DNA of 64,000 nucleotides. Origin: an uncultured Senegalimassilia sp. GTDB lineage: Bacteria > Actinomycetota > Coriobacteriia > Coriobacteriales > Eggerthellaceae. A model generated the notes under the pieces. It saw nothing but the letters and a program-made list of their open reading frames with translations. It searched no databases and was not told the DNA's origin. Positions 7,183-13,909 of the stretch are shown here, one piece after another (positions within the stretch are counted from its first letter, which is position 1; the number at the start of each line of letters is the position of its first letter). The translations under genes were made by a program, and so were the position numbers. The stretch covers positions 124,001 to 188,000 of the forward strand of contig NZ_CAKTVU010000001.1 in assembly GCF_934630535.1 (NCBI RefSeq). The letters are read 5' to 3'.

Positions 7183-7867
7183 GCTCAAGCTCGCAATTGC
7201 GTTGCTGTTAGGTGTCGCTATCGGCTTCGCGGCGTGGTTCGGCGTGACGCTCGACCATGTGCAGGCTGACAGATCAAGCGCCACCGAGAGCTATGAGCGT
7301 GGCTACAGCGACGGCGTGCAAGATGCGCAGCCCATCATCGACAAGCAAATGAACACACCGAAGAGCGGCTATATGCCGCTCTTCTTACAGAAAGACCCGC
7401 AATGGGCGTCGTACGCCTACAGCGACGGTACGATAGGCACCTACGGTTGCGGGCTGACTTGCGCAGCTATGGCTCTGAGCTATGAGAACGGCACCACCGT
7501 CACGCCAGACCTGCTCGCGAGCCTTGTGGGCGAAGCGTGCCTTACAGACCGTGTTAACGACATGGCAAAGTTCTCGCAGCTGCTTCATGACCGCTACGGT
7601 TTCGACTGCGTTGACACGTTCTGGGACATCGACACAGCGCTTGGCTACATCGATGATGGATGGATCATCTTCGCTGGCGTGAGCGGAACACTTGGCGAGC
7701 GCAACTACGGGAGCCACGTCGTGATGCTGTGGCACGGAAACGATGACGGCACCTACGCGATGCGAGACCCAGACGATGGGGCGAATTCAATCAAGACATG
7801 GACGCGTGAAGAGCTTGAAGCCGTCGGCTTCGGCTCTTTCAACGCTTTGAGAGGTGATAAGCGATGA
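7160..7867 (+). CDS. Membrane-anchored C39-like cysteine peptidase, probable lysis protein
   Basis: 235 residues. An N-terminal signal anchor (about 8-30, LKLAIALLLGVAIGFAAWF) is followed by a C39-like/papain-type fold (about 70-230). Seen: PLFLQKDPQWASYAY, GTYGCGLTCAAMALSY with candidate nucleophile Cys97, and NYGSHVVMLWHG supplying the His. The motif order Gln-Cys-His fits Peptidase_C39_2-type enzymes. Sandwiched between holin and muramidase, with overlaps on both sides, it probably cleaves the peptide part of peptidoglycan. It could instead be a processing peptidase; substrate unknown. Start ATG 7160 lies within the holin gene, consistent with coupled translation. Confidence 0.75.
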   Translation: MKHLSAVRLKLAIALLLGVAIGFAAWFGVTLDHVQADRSSATESYERGYSDGVQDAQPIIDKQMNTPKSGYMPLFLQKDPQWASYAYSDGTIGTYGCGLTCAAMALSYENGTTVTPDLLASLVGEACLTDRVNDMAKFSQLLHDRYGFDCVDTFWDIDTALGYIDDGWIIFAGVSGTLGERNYGSHVVMLWHGNDDGTYAMRDPDDGANSIKTWTREELEAVGFGSFNALRGDKR

Positions 7868-8892
7868 CTATGAAGGGCATCGACATTTCCGATTACCAGC
7901 GCGGCATCAACCTTGCCGCAATCGACTACGATTTCATGATTTGCAAAGCGACCGAGGGAACAAGCATCGTCCATACGACGTGCGATCCGTTCATCCAGAA
8001 GGCAATCGCCATGGGGAAGTGCTGGGGCTTCTACCACTTCATGAACAAGGAAGACCCTATCGCGCAGGCGAATTACTTCTATGAGAGCTGCAAAGGCTAT
8101 TTCGGCGCGGGTATTCCAATCCTCGATTATGAGATGTACGGAAGAATTGGCACCGACGGCGCTAAGAAGTTCCTCGACCGAATCTATGAGCTTACAGGCG
8201 TGCGCTGTATCGTGTACATGAGCCGTAGCGTTTGCGAGGAAGAGGATTGGAGCGCAATCGCGCCAAATCATGCGCTCTGGGTTGCCCAATACGCAAACGA
8301 CGATACTACTTGTTATCAGGATTCGCCGTGGTTGCCGTCGGGCAGCTTCGGCGCATGGAGCATGTGCGCGATTCATCAGTACACGTCCCATGGCCGTATC
8401 GACGGATACGGCGGCAACCTCGACCTCGACATCGCCTATATGGATGCCGCCGCATGGGCGAAGTTCGCAAACCCCAACGGCGGCACGCCCGCGCATGCGC
8501 CGTCCAACGACCCGCAAGGCAGCACGGCAGACCTTGCCGCCGCCGTCATGCGCGGTGAGTACGGCAACGGAGACGATCGCCGTAACCGCCTAGGCTCGCG
8601 CTACGATGAAGTTCAAAACCTCATCAACCGCGCCGCTTCCGCAAGCGTCGATGACCTTGCTAGCGACGTACTCAACGGGATTTTCGGCAACGGTGACACC
8701 CGCCGCGCAATCCTCGCAGACCGTTATGACGATGTTCAGGATCGCGTGAACGAGCGCGCCAATGGCGTTGACATCGACGCTCTTGCCCGCGCCGTGATTC
8801 GCGGTAAGTACGGAGATGGCGATGCGCGCCGCGCTGCCCTGGGAAGCAACTACGATGCCGTACAGAACCGCGTGAACGAGCTTCTTGCATGA
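7864..8892 (+). CDS. GH25 muramidase endolysin with three Cpl-7 (CW_7) repeats
   Basis: 342 residues. GH25 domain about 1-205: KGIDISDYQRGINLAAI with the first active-site Asp, FMICKATEGTS, CWGFYHFM, and IPILDYEMYG with the Asp/Glu catalytic pair. The C-terminus has three tandem repeats of ~40 residues (about 218-340), each with the VMRGEYGNGDDRR...LGSRYDEVQ..IN pattern of the Cpl-7 wall-binding motif, known to recognise muropeptide in phage Cp-7 lysozyme. It cleaves the beta-1,4 bond between MurNAc and GlcNAc. No signal peptide is seen, so export depends on the holin. Start ATG 7864 overlaps the upstream stop region; a TTG or upstream start is less likely. Confidence 0.93.
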   Translation: MTMKGIDISDYQRGINLAAIDYDFMICKATEGTSIVHTTCDPFIQKAIAMGKCWGFYHFMNKEDPIAQANYFYESCKGYFGAGIPILDYEMYGRIGTDGAKKFLDRIYELTGVRCIVYMSRSVCEEEDWSAIAPNHALWVAQYANDDTTCYQDSPWLPSGSFGAWSMCAIHQYTSHGRIDGYGGNLDLDIAYMDAAAWAKFANPNGGTPAHAPSNDPQGSTADLAAAVMRGEYGNGDDRRNRLGSRYDEVQNLINRAASASVDDLASDVLNGIFGNGDTRRAILADRYDDVQDRVNERANGVDIDALARAVIRGKYGDGDARRAALGSNYDAVQNRVNELLA

Positions 8893-8999
8893 AAGACGAA
8901 GCTATCTGGGGCATCGGCGTTGCGGCTGGCGTACTAGTCACGCTGTGCCTTCTACCGTTCGTGCCCATCTTTTGGGCGGTATCGAAGCTGAGCAAATAA
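8889..8999 (+). CDS. 36-residue membrane peptide at end of lysis cassette
   Basis: ATG 8889 overlaps the TGA of the endolysin gene (ATGA). The product MKDEAIWGIGVAAGVLVTLC plus LLPFVPIFWAVSKLSK has a single transmembrane segment (about 7-28) and a basic tail. It ends 8 bases before the strong terminator. Position suggests a small holin-associated or antiholin peptide, but no family is recognised; overlap with the lysin argues that it is translated. Confidence 0.6.
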   Translation: MKDEAIWGIGVAAGVLVTLCLLPFVPIFWAVSKLSK

Positions 9000-9007
9000 A
9001 GAACAAA

Positions 9008-9038
9008 GCCCGCACCCCGTAAAGGGTGCGGGCTTTTT
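9008..9038. terminator. Terminator of the phage late operon (bidirectional)
   Basis: GCCCGCACCC (9008-9017) and GGGTGCGGGC (9024-9033), a perfect 10-bp stem, followed by TTTTT on plus. Preceded by AAA, so it can also act for the minus-strand genes ending at 9046. Confidence 0.9.
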
Positions 9039-9045
9039 CTGCGTT

Positions 9046-9231
9046 TCATACGTGCTTTTCCATATCGGCGGCAACGAGCTTCTTGAGGTATTCGGTGGTG
9101 TTCGGCTGGCTCTTTAGCCACTGATACATTGTCTCATCGCCATCGTTGGGATAAAACCGAATGGTGAGCTGCTTCACCGACTTTTTGCGGTAGGCCGATA
9201 CGGCGCGCTTCTGCGAATCGTAGACCATCAT
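9046..9231 (-). CDS. Small ribbon-helix-helix-like DNA-binding protein
   Basis: 61 residues from ATG 9231 (MMVYDSQKRAVSAYRKKSVK), chosen because AGGAAAGG lies 7 bases upstream. The segment KQLTIRFYPNDGDETMYQWL then TTEYLKKLVAADM fits the short Arc/CopG-like proteins of Gram-positive mobile elements (beta strand, then acidic linker, then two helices ending in LIRxD-like). Likely an element-encoded repressor. Its start overlaps the stop of the upstream 28-residue gene (ATGA). The terminator at 9008-9033 lies just after it. Confidence 0.75.
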   Translation of the reverse strand: MMVYDSQKRAVSAYRKKSVKQLTIRFYPNDGDETMYQWLKSQPNTTEYLKKLVAADMEKHV

Positions 9232-9314
9232 TTTCCGCCTTTCCTGCTTCTGAGCCACCTCATTACAAAGATTGTTGCCAATGACGCCGCAACTGCAATT
9301 AAAACCGTTTTCAT
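9228..9314 (-). CDS. 28-residue single-pass membrane peptide
   Basis: MKTVLIAVAASLATIFVMRW followed by LRSRKGGK: one transmembrane helix (about 3-19) and a basic tail. AGGAG lies 7 bases before ATG 9314. The stop overlaps the ATG of the RHH-like gene. Size and shape resemble type I toxin peptides or small phage membrane peptides; function unknown. Confidence 0.5.
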   Translation of the reverse strand: MKTVLIAVAASLATIFVMRWLRSRKGGK

Positions 9315-9346
9315 CGCGATTCTCCTAGTGTAAAATCGTTGGTGGC

Positions 9347-9370
9347 GGGGCACCGCCTTCGCGGTGCCCC
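9347..9370. terminator. Hairpin between small minus-strand genes
   Basis: GGGGCACCGC (9347-9356), loop CTTC, GCGGTGCCCC (9361-9370): a perfect 10-bp stem just after the stop of the 43-residue gene. No T tract follows on the minus strand, so it is a weak terminator or processing site rather than a full stop. Confidence 0.45.
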
Positions 9371-9376
9371 TTTGAC

Positions 9377-9508
9377 TCAAGACCTCTTCGAATGCTTCCC
9401 GGCTTTGCGAGAGGTCTTTTCTTTTAGGGCTTGGATTGCCGTTTCCGCTGCTACTGTAACCAAGCTGCTTATCACGGCTACTGCCAAGTCCTTCAAAAAC
9501 TCGTCCAT
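9377..9508 (-). CDS. 43-residue protein, first gene of prophage minus-strand unit
   Basis: ATG 9508 is preceded by a near-perfect Shine-Dalgarno (AAAGGAGGT, 7 bases upstream). The product begins MDEFLKDLAVAVISSLVTVA and ends AETAIQALKEKTSRKAGKHSKRS: an amphipathic or membrane-associated helix followed by a basic tail. The promoter at 9541-9569 drives it. No family recognised. A longer frame on the same strand (9228-9569) overlaps it but lacks a matching ribosome binding site at its start, so this frame is preferred. Confidence 0.55.
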   Translation of the reverse strand: MDEFLKDLAVAVISSLVTVAAETAIQALKEKTSRKAGKHSKRS

Positions 9509-9540
9509 TTGAACCACCTCCTTTCCTCTTGACATCTATT

Positions 9541-9569
9541 ATTATAGGGTAGACCATAGAGAAAAGCAA
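9541..9569 (-). promoter_or_regulatory. Strong sigma70-type promoter of the prophage minus-strand genes
   Basis: On the minus strand: TTGCTT (-35, plus 9564-9569), 17-bp spacer, perfect TATAAT (-10, plus 9541-9546). It lies about 30 bases upstream of ATG 9508. Confidence 0.8.
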
Positions 9570-9796
9570 GCGGTAATTTGGGATTGCTTAACCTTTTTTA
9601 TTATTTTGCTCACAGAGGGCCACGACGGCAAACCAGCTTCGTGTTACCTTGATTTCAATCGAGTTGGCATATATCGTGTTCGCAGTAAGTAGTTTCTGCT
9701 CCACCATGGATTCGCAAGGGCTGCTGGTATACCGGCAGCCCTTTTCTTTTAAATACGCTGAGTTGGATATGCCTCTATAGATATCGAAGGAGCATC
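9570..9796. other. Prophage-chromosome junction region, candidate attR
   Basis: 227 bases without a gene. GCTCCACCA at 9698-9706 looks like the 3' end of a tRNA or tmRNA, a common phage attachment target, but the preceding bases do not make a T arm, so only a short att core would be present. A hairpin with a T-rich tail follows at 9718-9750. The matching left end is outside the window. Confidence 0.3.
9718..9750 (+). terminator. Rho-independent terminator at the prophage-chromosome junction
   Basis: GGGCTGCTGG (9718-9727), loop TATA, CCGGCAGCCC (9732-9741) with one G-U pair, then TTTTCTTTT. No complete gene precedes it, which fits a terminator left by a gene or RNA now split by integration. 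Confidence 0.75.
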
Positions 9797-10450
9797 ATGG
9801 CTGGTCTGAAGGCGGTTTTGTTCGACAACGATGGCACGCTGGTTGATTCTCGCGAGCTGCTTTTGGCGAGCTTTCACTATGCGGGTCCTGCGGTGCTGGG
9901 CCGCCAGCTCAGCGACGAGGAATACCTGCAGAAAGTGGGGCAGCCGCTGGCCGTGCAGGTCAAGGACTACACGGACGACCCGGTGCTGCAAGAGCGGTTC
10001 TGCGAAGCGTATCGAGCGCACAACAAAACGGTGCACGATAAGATGATCAAGGCGTTTCCAGGCACGGTGGAGGCGCTGGCGAAGCTTGCGGACGCGGGTC
10101 TGAAGCTGGGCGTGGTCACATCGAAGCGCCATGCGGTGGCTTGGCGCGGGCTTGAAGTGGTGGGCGCTGCATCGTATCTGGATTGTTGCGTGGGCTGGGA
10201 CGATATCGAGCGCCCGAAGCCCGACCCCCAGCCGGTGGTTCGTGGCTGCGAGCTGCTGGGATTCGACCCCGGCGAGTGCCTGTACGTCGGCGACGCGCCG
10301 TTCGACCTGCAATCCGGCAACGCGGCAGGCGCAAGAACCGCGGCGGTGACTTGGGGCATGTTCAACGAGCCCGCCCTGGCGGCAGAGCGTCCTTCGTTCG
10401 TCTCGCACACCTGGGACGAGCTGCTCGCAAGCACGCTGTCGCTTCTGTAG
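9797..10450 (+). CDS. HAD-superfamily phosphatase (Gph/PpaX-like)
   Basis: 217 residues. HAD motif I LFDNDGTLVDS (residues 8-18), motif II VTSKR (about 107), motif III/IV KPDPQP then LYVGDAPFDLQSGNAAG (about 175-191). The cap region between motifs I and II is helical, as in phosphoglycolate phosphatase and pyrophosphatase PpaX. It would dephosphorylate a small phosphometabolite; the substrate cannot be told. Motif I reads DNDGT rather than the usual DxDGT with Asp-Leu or Asp-Met, still keeping both Asp residues. RBS GAAGGAGC before ATG 9797. First chromosomal gene after the prophage. Confidence 0.9.
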   Translation: MAGLKAVLFDNDGTLVDSRELLLASFHYAGPAVLGRQLSDEEYLQKVGQPLAVQVKDYTDDPVLQERFCEAYRAHNKTVHDKMIKAFPGTVEALAKLADAGLKLGVVTSKRHAVAWRGLEVVGAASYLDCCVGWDDIERPKPDPQPVVRGCELLGFDPGECLYVGDAPFDLQSGNAAGARTAAVTWGMFNEPALAAERPSFVSHTWDELLASTLSLL

Positions 10451-10471
10451 CTCGGGATATCTGCGGGGCAT

Positions 10472-10503
10472 CGGACACTTGGGGACGTAGAATTAAGTGT
10501 CCG
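10472..10503 (+). repeat. Dispersed repeat copy A
   Basis: CGGACACTTGGGGACGTAG, then AATTAAGTGTCCG. Same family as the copies at 10524, 24028, 57931 and 58320; here the ends can pair (CGGACAC with GTGTCCG). Confidence 0.7.
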
Positions 10504-10523
10504 ATCGGGTAACGCCGTCGGGT

Positions 10524-10556
10524 CGGACAGTTAGTGCTACGTCCCCGAAGTGTCTG
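10524..10556 (-). repeat. Dispersed repeat copy B (inverted relative to A)
   Basis: CGGACAGTTAGTGCTACGTC, then CCCGAAGTGTCTG. Reverse complement matches copy A and copy E. Confidence 0.75.
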
Positions 10557-10591
10557 GGGTGCGGTTATCGTGCGGAAGCTCGGGTGCGGCG

Positions 10592-10618
10592 TTGTTTGCG
10601 GCTTTGGGGCGGTATACT
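10592..10618 (+). promoter_or_regulatory. Candidate promoter of the que operon
   Basis: TTGTTT (10592-10597), 15-bp spacer, TATACT (10613-10618), with the riboswitch beginning about 16 bases later. The spacer is short. Confidence 0.45.
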
Positions 10619-10633
10619 TGCCGCGTGATTGAT

Positions 10634-10672
10634 GGACAGTTCGAAAACCTCCTGTCGGTAAACAAAACTAGG
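10634..10672 (+). promoter_or_regulatory. Candidate preQ1-I riboswitch
   Basis: P1 stem GACAG / CTGTC encloses a 12-nt loop that begins TTC, as in known preQ1-I aptamers. It is followed by an A-rich tail AAACAAAACTAGG whose AGG can pair with CCT of the loop to make the pseudoknot. A terminator hairpin follows at once (10679-10703), and queD, queE, queC and queF come next. Binding of preQ1 would be expected to favour termination. The call rests on pattern and context; a covariance-model search would decide it. Confidence 0.6.
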
Positions 10673-10678
10673 TACCTT

Positions 10679-10703
10679 GCCCGCTGATCGCGGCGGGCGT
10701 TTT
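10679..10703 (+). terminator. Riboswitch expression-platform terminator
   Basis: GCCCGC (10679-10684), 8-nt loop, GCGGGC (10693-10698), then GTTTT. Seven bases after the preQ1-like aptamer. Confidence 0.7.
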
Positions 10704-10781
10704 GCGTGACGGCGCGATTCTATCGGTGGAGGCGAACGGTTTCCGCTGCATCGTTGCAGGTTGTCGCGCATTTCGAAAAGG

Positions 10782-10817
10782 GCCTTTCCGACGGCGGTTT
10801 TCGCTTGATGGAAGGGC
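10782..10817 (+). promoter_or_regulatory. Hairpin covering the queD ribosome binding site
   Basis: GCCTTTCC (10782-10789) pairs with GGAAGGGC (10810-10817), which contains the Shine-Dalgarno GGAAGG, and is followed by TTTT just before ATG 10825. It could limit translation or act as a second terminator. Confidence 0.45.
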
Positions 10818-10824
10818 TTTTGCT

Positions 10825-11244
10825 ATGTATGGGCTGAAAACGGAGAGCAGCTTCGACGCTGCGCATTTCCTGACCGATTACCACGGCAAGTGCGAGAACC
10901 TGCACGGTCATCGCTGGCGCGTGGTGGCGTATCTCGAGCAGGCCGAGCTGCAAACCGAGGGCACGCACAAGGACATGGTCATCGACTTCGCCGACTTCAA
11001 GCGCGCGCTGCGCAACCTTACCGAGGAGCTTGACCACTCGTTCGTGGTGGAGGAGGGCTCGCTTATGCCCAAAACCCTGGATTGCCTGCGCGAGGAGGGG
11101 TTCACGCTGTCGATGATGCCGTTCCGCACCACCGCGGAGAATCTGGCGCGCTACTTCTTCGGCAAGCTGGCCGAGCAGGGTTTCCCCGTGTCGCAGGTGG
11201 ACGTGTACGAAACGCCGAACAATTGCGCGATCTACCGCGCATAG
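10825..11244 (+). CDS. queD: 6-carboxytetrahydropterin synthase QueD
   Basis: 139 residues from ATG 10825 (MYGLKTESSFDAAHFLTDYH). Zn ligands and the PTPS signature are seen: FDAAHFL (His15) and CENLHGHRWRV (two His), plus the catalytic Cys in GKCENLHGH and a late YETPNNCAIY with the pterin-anchoring Glu. It makes 6-carboxy-tetrahydropterin from 7,8-dihydroneopterin triphosphate, the second step to preQ0/queuosine. A longer frame upstream runs through the riboswitch and is not used. First gene of the que operon; queE starts 8 bases after its stop. Confidence 0.95.
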   Translation: MYGLKTESSFDAAHFLTDYHGKCENLHGHRWRVVAYLEQAELQTEGTHKDMVIDFADFKRALRNLTEELDHSFVVEEGSLMPKTLDCLREEGFTLSMMPFRTTAENLARYFFGKLAEQGFPVSQVDVYETPNNCAIYRA

Positions 11245-11251
11245 CGAAGCC

Positions 11252-12262
11252 ATGACCTGCGAAAACGAAAACGCAACCTACGGCAGCCTGCACGACGCGT
11301 TCTCGGCCTTCAAGCGCACCGATGGCGCGCAAGCCTCTGCGTCCGATGCCGGTAAGACGTCGGCGCCTGCTCCTGACACCGTGCATGGCTCGTTGTCGGC
11401 GGCCATCGCTGCTAGCGGTTCCCTGGCGTCTGAGCTTGTCGCTGCCGATGGCGTCCAAACGGCTGCGCGTATCCCCGCTGTCAGCGCCGCGACGGCCTCT
11501 TCGCTTGCCGCCGCCGTTAGGGCGTCGCAGCGTCGAAACGCCGGCGAATCCGGCCCCCAGGCAACCATGCCGGTTGCGGAGCGGTTCGTTAGCATCAACG
11601 GCGAAGGGGCGTGCGCGGGCAAGCTGGCGGCGTTCATCCGGTTCACGGGCTGCAATCTGCGTTGCGGCTACTGCGATACCATGTGGGCGAACGCTCCGGG
11701 CGCCGCGGCGCAGGGCGAAACCCCGCAACAGCTGGTGGCGTGGGTGCGGCAGGCGGGCGTGGAATGCGTGACGCTCACCGGCGGTGAGCCGGTGTTGCAG
11801 CCGCTGCTGCCGCAGCTGGTGGAGCTGCTGCTGGGCGAGCTCGGTCCGGGTGGGTGCGGCTTGCGCGTGGAGATCGAGACGAACGGCGCCGCCGACCTGG
11901 GCGAACTCGCCGCGCTGCGCACGCGTATCGGCAACGACGCACCCGGCGAGCTCACCTTCACTGTGGACTGGAAGCTGCCGTCGAGCGGCATGGAGCAGCG
12001 GATGCTGCCTGCGAACTTCCGCCTGCTCGATGCGCGCGACACGGTGAAGTTCGTGTGCGGGCGGGGCGATCTGCCGCGCGTTTTGGAAGTTGCCCGGCAG
12101 CTCGATCTGCCAGGGCGCGTGCCGGTGTATCTGAGCCCGTGTTTTGGGGACATCGAGCCGGCGCGCATCGTTGAATTCATGCAAGAGAACCGGATGACCT
12201 GGGCAACCGCTCAAGTGCAGCTGCACAAGGTCATCTGGCCCGATGTTGAGAGGGGCGTGTAG
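11252..12262 (+). CDS. queE: 7-carboxy-7-deazaguanine synthase QueE with long N-terminal extension
   Basis: The C-terminal ~230 residues are a typical QueE: MPVAERFVSINGEGACAGK, then FTGCNLRCGYCDTMWA with the CxxxCxxC-type radical-SAM cluster cysteines, VTLTGGEPVLQP, and IETNGAADLGEL. It converts carboxytetrahydropterin to CDG with SAM and reduced flavodoxin. Residues 1-105 form an Ala/Ser-rich low-complexity extension not expected in QueE. Start could be ATG 11252 (weak RBS) or ATG 11567 (MPVAERF), which would give a normal-length enzyme of 231 residues. The extension is open in frame and follows queD by only 7 bases, so I keep the long form with doubt. It is followed by queC one base after its stop. 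Confidence 0.9.
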   Translation: MTCENENATYGSLHDAFSAFKRTDGAQASASDAGKTSAPAPDTVHGSLSAAIAASGSLASELVAADGVQTAARIPAVSAATASSLAAAVRASQRRNAGESGPQATMPVAERFVSINGEGACAGKLAAFIRFTGCNLRCGYCDTMWANAPGAAAQGETPQQLVAWVRQAGVECVTLTGGEPVLQPLLPQLVELLLGELGPGGCGLRVEIETNGAADLGELAALRTRIGNDAPGELTFTVDWKLPSSGMEQRMLPANFRLLDARDTVKFVCGRGDLPRVLEVARQLDLPGRVPVYLSPCFGDIEPARIVEFMQENRMTWATAQVQLHKVIWPDVERGV

Positions 12263-12263
12263 G

Positions 12264-13103
12264 ATGGGCATATTCGAGGGACAGGCGTTCTCCTCGTTCG
12301 CGGCTGCGGCCGCAAACGCGCGCGAGAACCTGCGCATACACGGGACGCTGGGCGAGGACCCGGCGCCGCGTGACGAGAACGGCAAGGTGTGCGGCGATAA
12401 CCCGCAGAAGGCGCTCGTGCTCAGCAGCGGCGGCGTTGACTCCAGCACGCTTCTGGCCTTGGCGGTCAAACGCTTCGGCGCGGAGAACGTGTTCGCGCTG
12501 AGCATCTCCTACGGTCAGCGCCACGAGAAGGAGATCGAGAGCGCGAAGGCCGTTGCCGCGCATTACGGCGTTGAGCAGCGCTTTCTCGACCTTTCCGCCA
12601 TCTTTGCCGACAGCGACTGCAGCCTGCTCGAGCACTCCACGCAAGATGTTCCCGAGGAAAGCTATGCCGAGCAGATCGACGAAGGCGACGGCTCGCCGGT
12701 GAGCACGTACGTTCCGTTCCGCAACGGCCTGTTCCTGTCCAGCGCTGCGTCCATGGCGCTGTCGCTGGGTGCGAGCGTGCTGTTCTATGGCGCGCATCAC
12801 GACGATTGGGCCGGCGATGCCTACCCCGATTGCTCCCTCGAGTTCGTGAACGCCATGAACCTTGCCATCACGCAAGGCACGGCGGGCCAGCTGCACCTGG
12901 AGGCCCCGTTCGTGTCCTGGTCGAAGGCCGATATTGTGAAATGCGGCCTTGACCTGGATGTTCCCTATGAGCTTACGTGGAGCTGCTACGAGGGTGGCGC
13001 CCGCCCGTGCGGCAAATGCGGCACGTGCATCGACCGCGATCGCGCCTTCGCGGCCAACGGCATGCGCGACCCGCTGCTCGACAAGCTGGACGCTCAGGGG
13101 TAG
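12264..13103 (+). CDS. queC: 7-cyano-7-deazaguanine synthase QueC
   Basis: 279 residues from ATG 12264, one base after the queE stop. PP-loop LVLSSGGVDSSTLLALAVKR (about 54-73), ISYGQRHEKEIE with the conserved Gln-Arg-His, FYGAHHDDWAGDAYPD, and a zinc-binding C-terminus SCYEGG..PCGKCGTC. It uses ATP and ammonia to turn CDG into preQ0. The first 50 residues before the PP-loop are longer than usual. A further upstream start (12243) would overlap queE and lacks a better RBS. Confidence 0.95.
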   Translation: MGIFEGQAFSSFAAAAANARENLRIHGTLGEDPAPRDENGKVCGDNPQKALVLSSGGVDSSTLLALAVKRFGAENVFALSISYGQRHEKEIESAKAVAAHYGVEQRFLDLSAIFADSDCSLLEHSTQDVPEESYAEQIDEGDGSPVSTYVPFRNGLFLSSAASMALSLGASVLFYGAHHDDWAGDAYPDCSLEFVNAMNLAITQGTAGQLHLEAPFVSWSKADIVKCGLDLDVPYELTWSCYEGGARPCGKCGTCIDRDRAFAANGMRDPLLDKLDAQG

Positions 13104-13216
13104 GGCGCGAACCTGGCTGCTCGCGGAATCGCCTTCCGCTGCGCAGCGGTTGCCCCGTGCTTTCCCGAACCGTTACAACCCGCGGCCCCCTCGGCCGCGC
13201 TTTCCAAGGAGAATCT

Positions 13217-13720
13217 ATGACCAACGAGAAGCCCATGCGCTCCGGCACCGATGACCTGTCGCTTCTGGGCAACCAGGGCGTGCAGTATCCGCAAACCTAC
13301 GACCCGAGCGTGCTCGAGACGTTCGACAACAAGCACCCCGGCAACGACTACTTCGTGAAGTTCAACTGCCCGGAGTTCACGGCGTTGTGCCCGATCACCG
13401 GCCAGCCCGACTTCGCCACCATCTACATCTCCTACGTGCCCGACGTGCGCATGGTGGAGAGCAAAAGCCTGAAGCTGTACCTGTTCAGCTTCCGCAACCA
13501 CGGCGACTTCCACGAGGATTGCGTCAACGTGATCATGAAGGACCTGATCGCGCTGATGGACCCGAAGTACATCGAGGTGTGGGGCAAGTTCCTGCCGCGC
13601 GGCGGCATCTCCATCGACCCGTACTGCAACTACGGCAAGCCCGGCACGCGCTGGGAGCAGGTTGCCTGGGATCGCCTGGCAAACCACGACCTGCATCCCG
13701 AGGCCGTGAACAACCGCTAG
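13217..13720 (+). CDS. queF: NADPH-dependent preQ1 synthase QueF
   Basis: 167 residues from ATG 13217, RBS AAGGAG. Short (YkvM-type) QueF: FNCPEFTALCPITGQPDFA contains the catalytic Cys and Asp of the QueF signature, followed by VESKSLKLYLFSFRNHGDFH and WGKFLPRGGISIDPY. It reduces the nitrile of preQ0 to preQ1 with NADPH. It is the last gene of the que operon; the 113-base gap after queC holds no gene. Confidence 0.96.
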   Translation: MTNEKPMRSGTDDLSLLGNQGVQYPQTYDPSVLETFDNKHPGNDYFVKFNCPEFTALCPITGQPDFATIYISYVPDVRMVESKSLKLYLFSFRNHGDFHEDCVNVIMKDLIALMDPKYIEVWGKFLPRGGISIDPYCNYGKPGTRWEQVAWDRLANHDLHPEAVNNR

Positions 13721-13728
13721 CAGCGCCT

Positions 13729-13763
13729 AATGCCCGCAAACATTGCCGTTTGCGGGCATTTTC
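13729..13763 (+). terminator. Terminator of the que operon
   Basis: AATGCCCGCAAAC (13729-13741), 6-nt loop, GTTTGCGGGCATT (13748-13760), a perfect 13-bp stem, then TTC. Confidence 0.85.
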
Positions 13764-13909
13764 ATGCGTGCGTCACATACATTTGCGCGTTTTTTGGCAG
13801 GAACCATACGTGTGCAGTGACCTGGGAAAACGTTGCATCGCACCAGGTAAACGGCCGATTTAAAATGTGCGCGAGTGCGTGTGATTTCGCAATCGGATAC
13901 AATGCCAAC

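Larger units (their letters stand above)
1..9710. mobile_element. Right part of a siphovirus-type prophage carrying a DGR
   Basis: The run of tail-tip, baseplate, variable tail protein, reverse transcriptase, XkdX-like, holin and two lysis genes is a phage late operon on the plus strand. Genes overlap or nearly abut throughout, and the run ends in a strong terminator at 9008-9038. The three small minus-strand genes at 9046-9508 are most simply part of the same element. The first clearly chromosomal gene starts at 9797. The left end, integrase, head genes and packaging genes lie outside the window, so completeness and activity cannot be judged. The right boundary is inferred. Confidence 0.9.
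10451..10824. other. Intergenic region with inverted repeat pair, promoter and riboswitch
   Basis: No gene. It holds two oppositely oriented copies of the dispersed repeat (10472-10503 and 10524-10556), a candidate promoter, the preQ1-like aptamer with terminator, and a second hairpin over the queD ribosome binding site. Confidence 0.8.

Noticed and set aside
9680..9710. Intact tRNA or tmRNA gene
   Set aside because: Only a CCA-like end is present; no T arm, anticodon arm or acceptor partner.
13730..13909. N-terminal extension of the PAP2 protein
   Set aside because: This part overlaps the que terminator, is Cys/His-rich and unlike PAP2 proteins; the start at 13910 fits the family.
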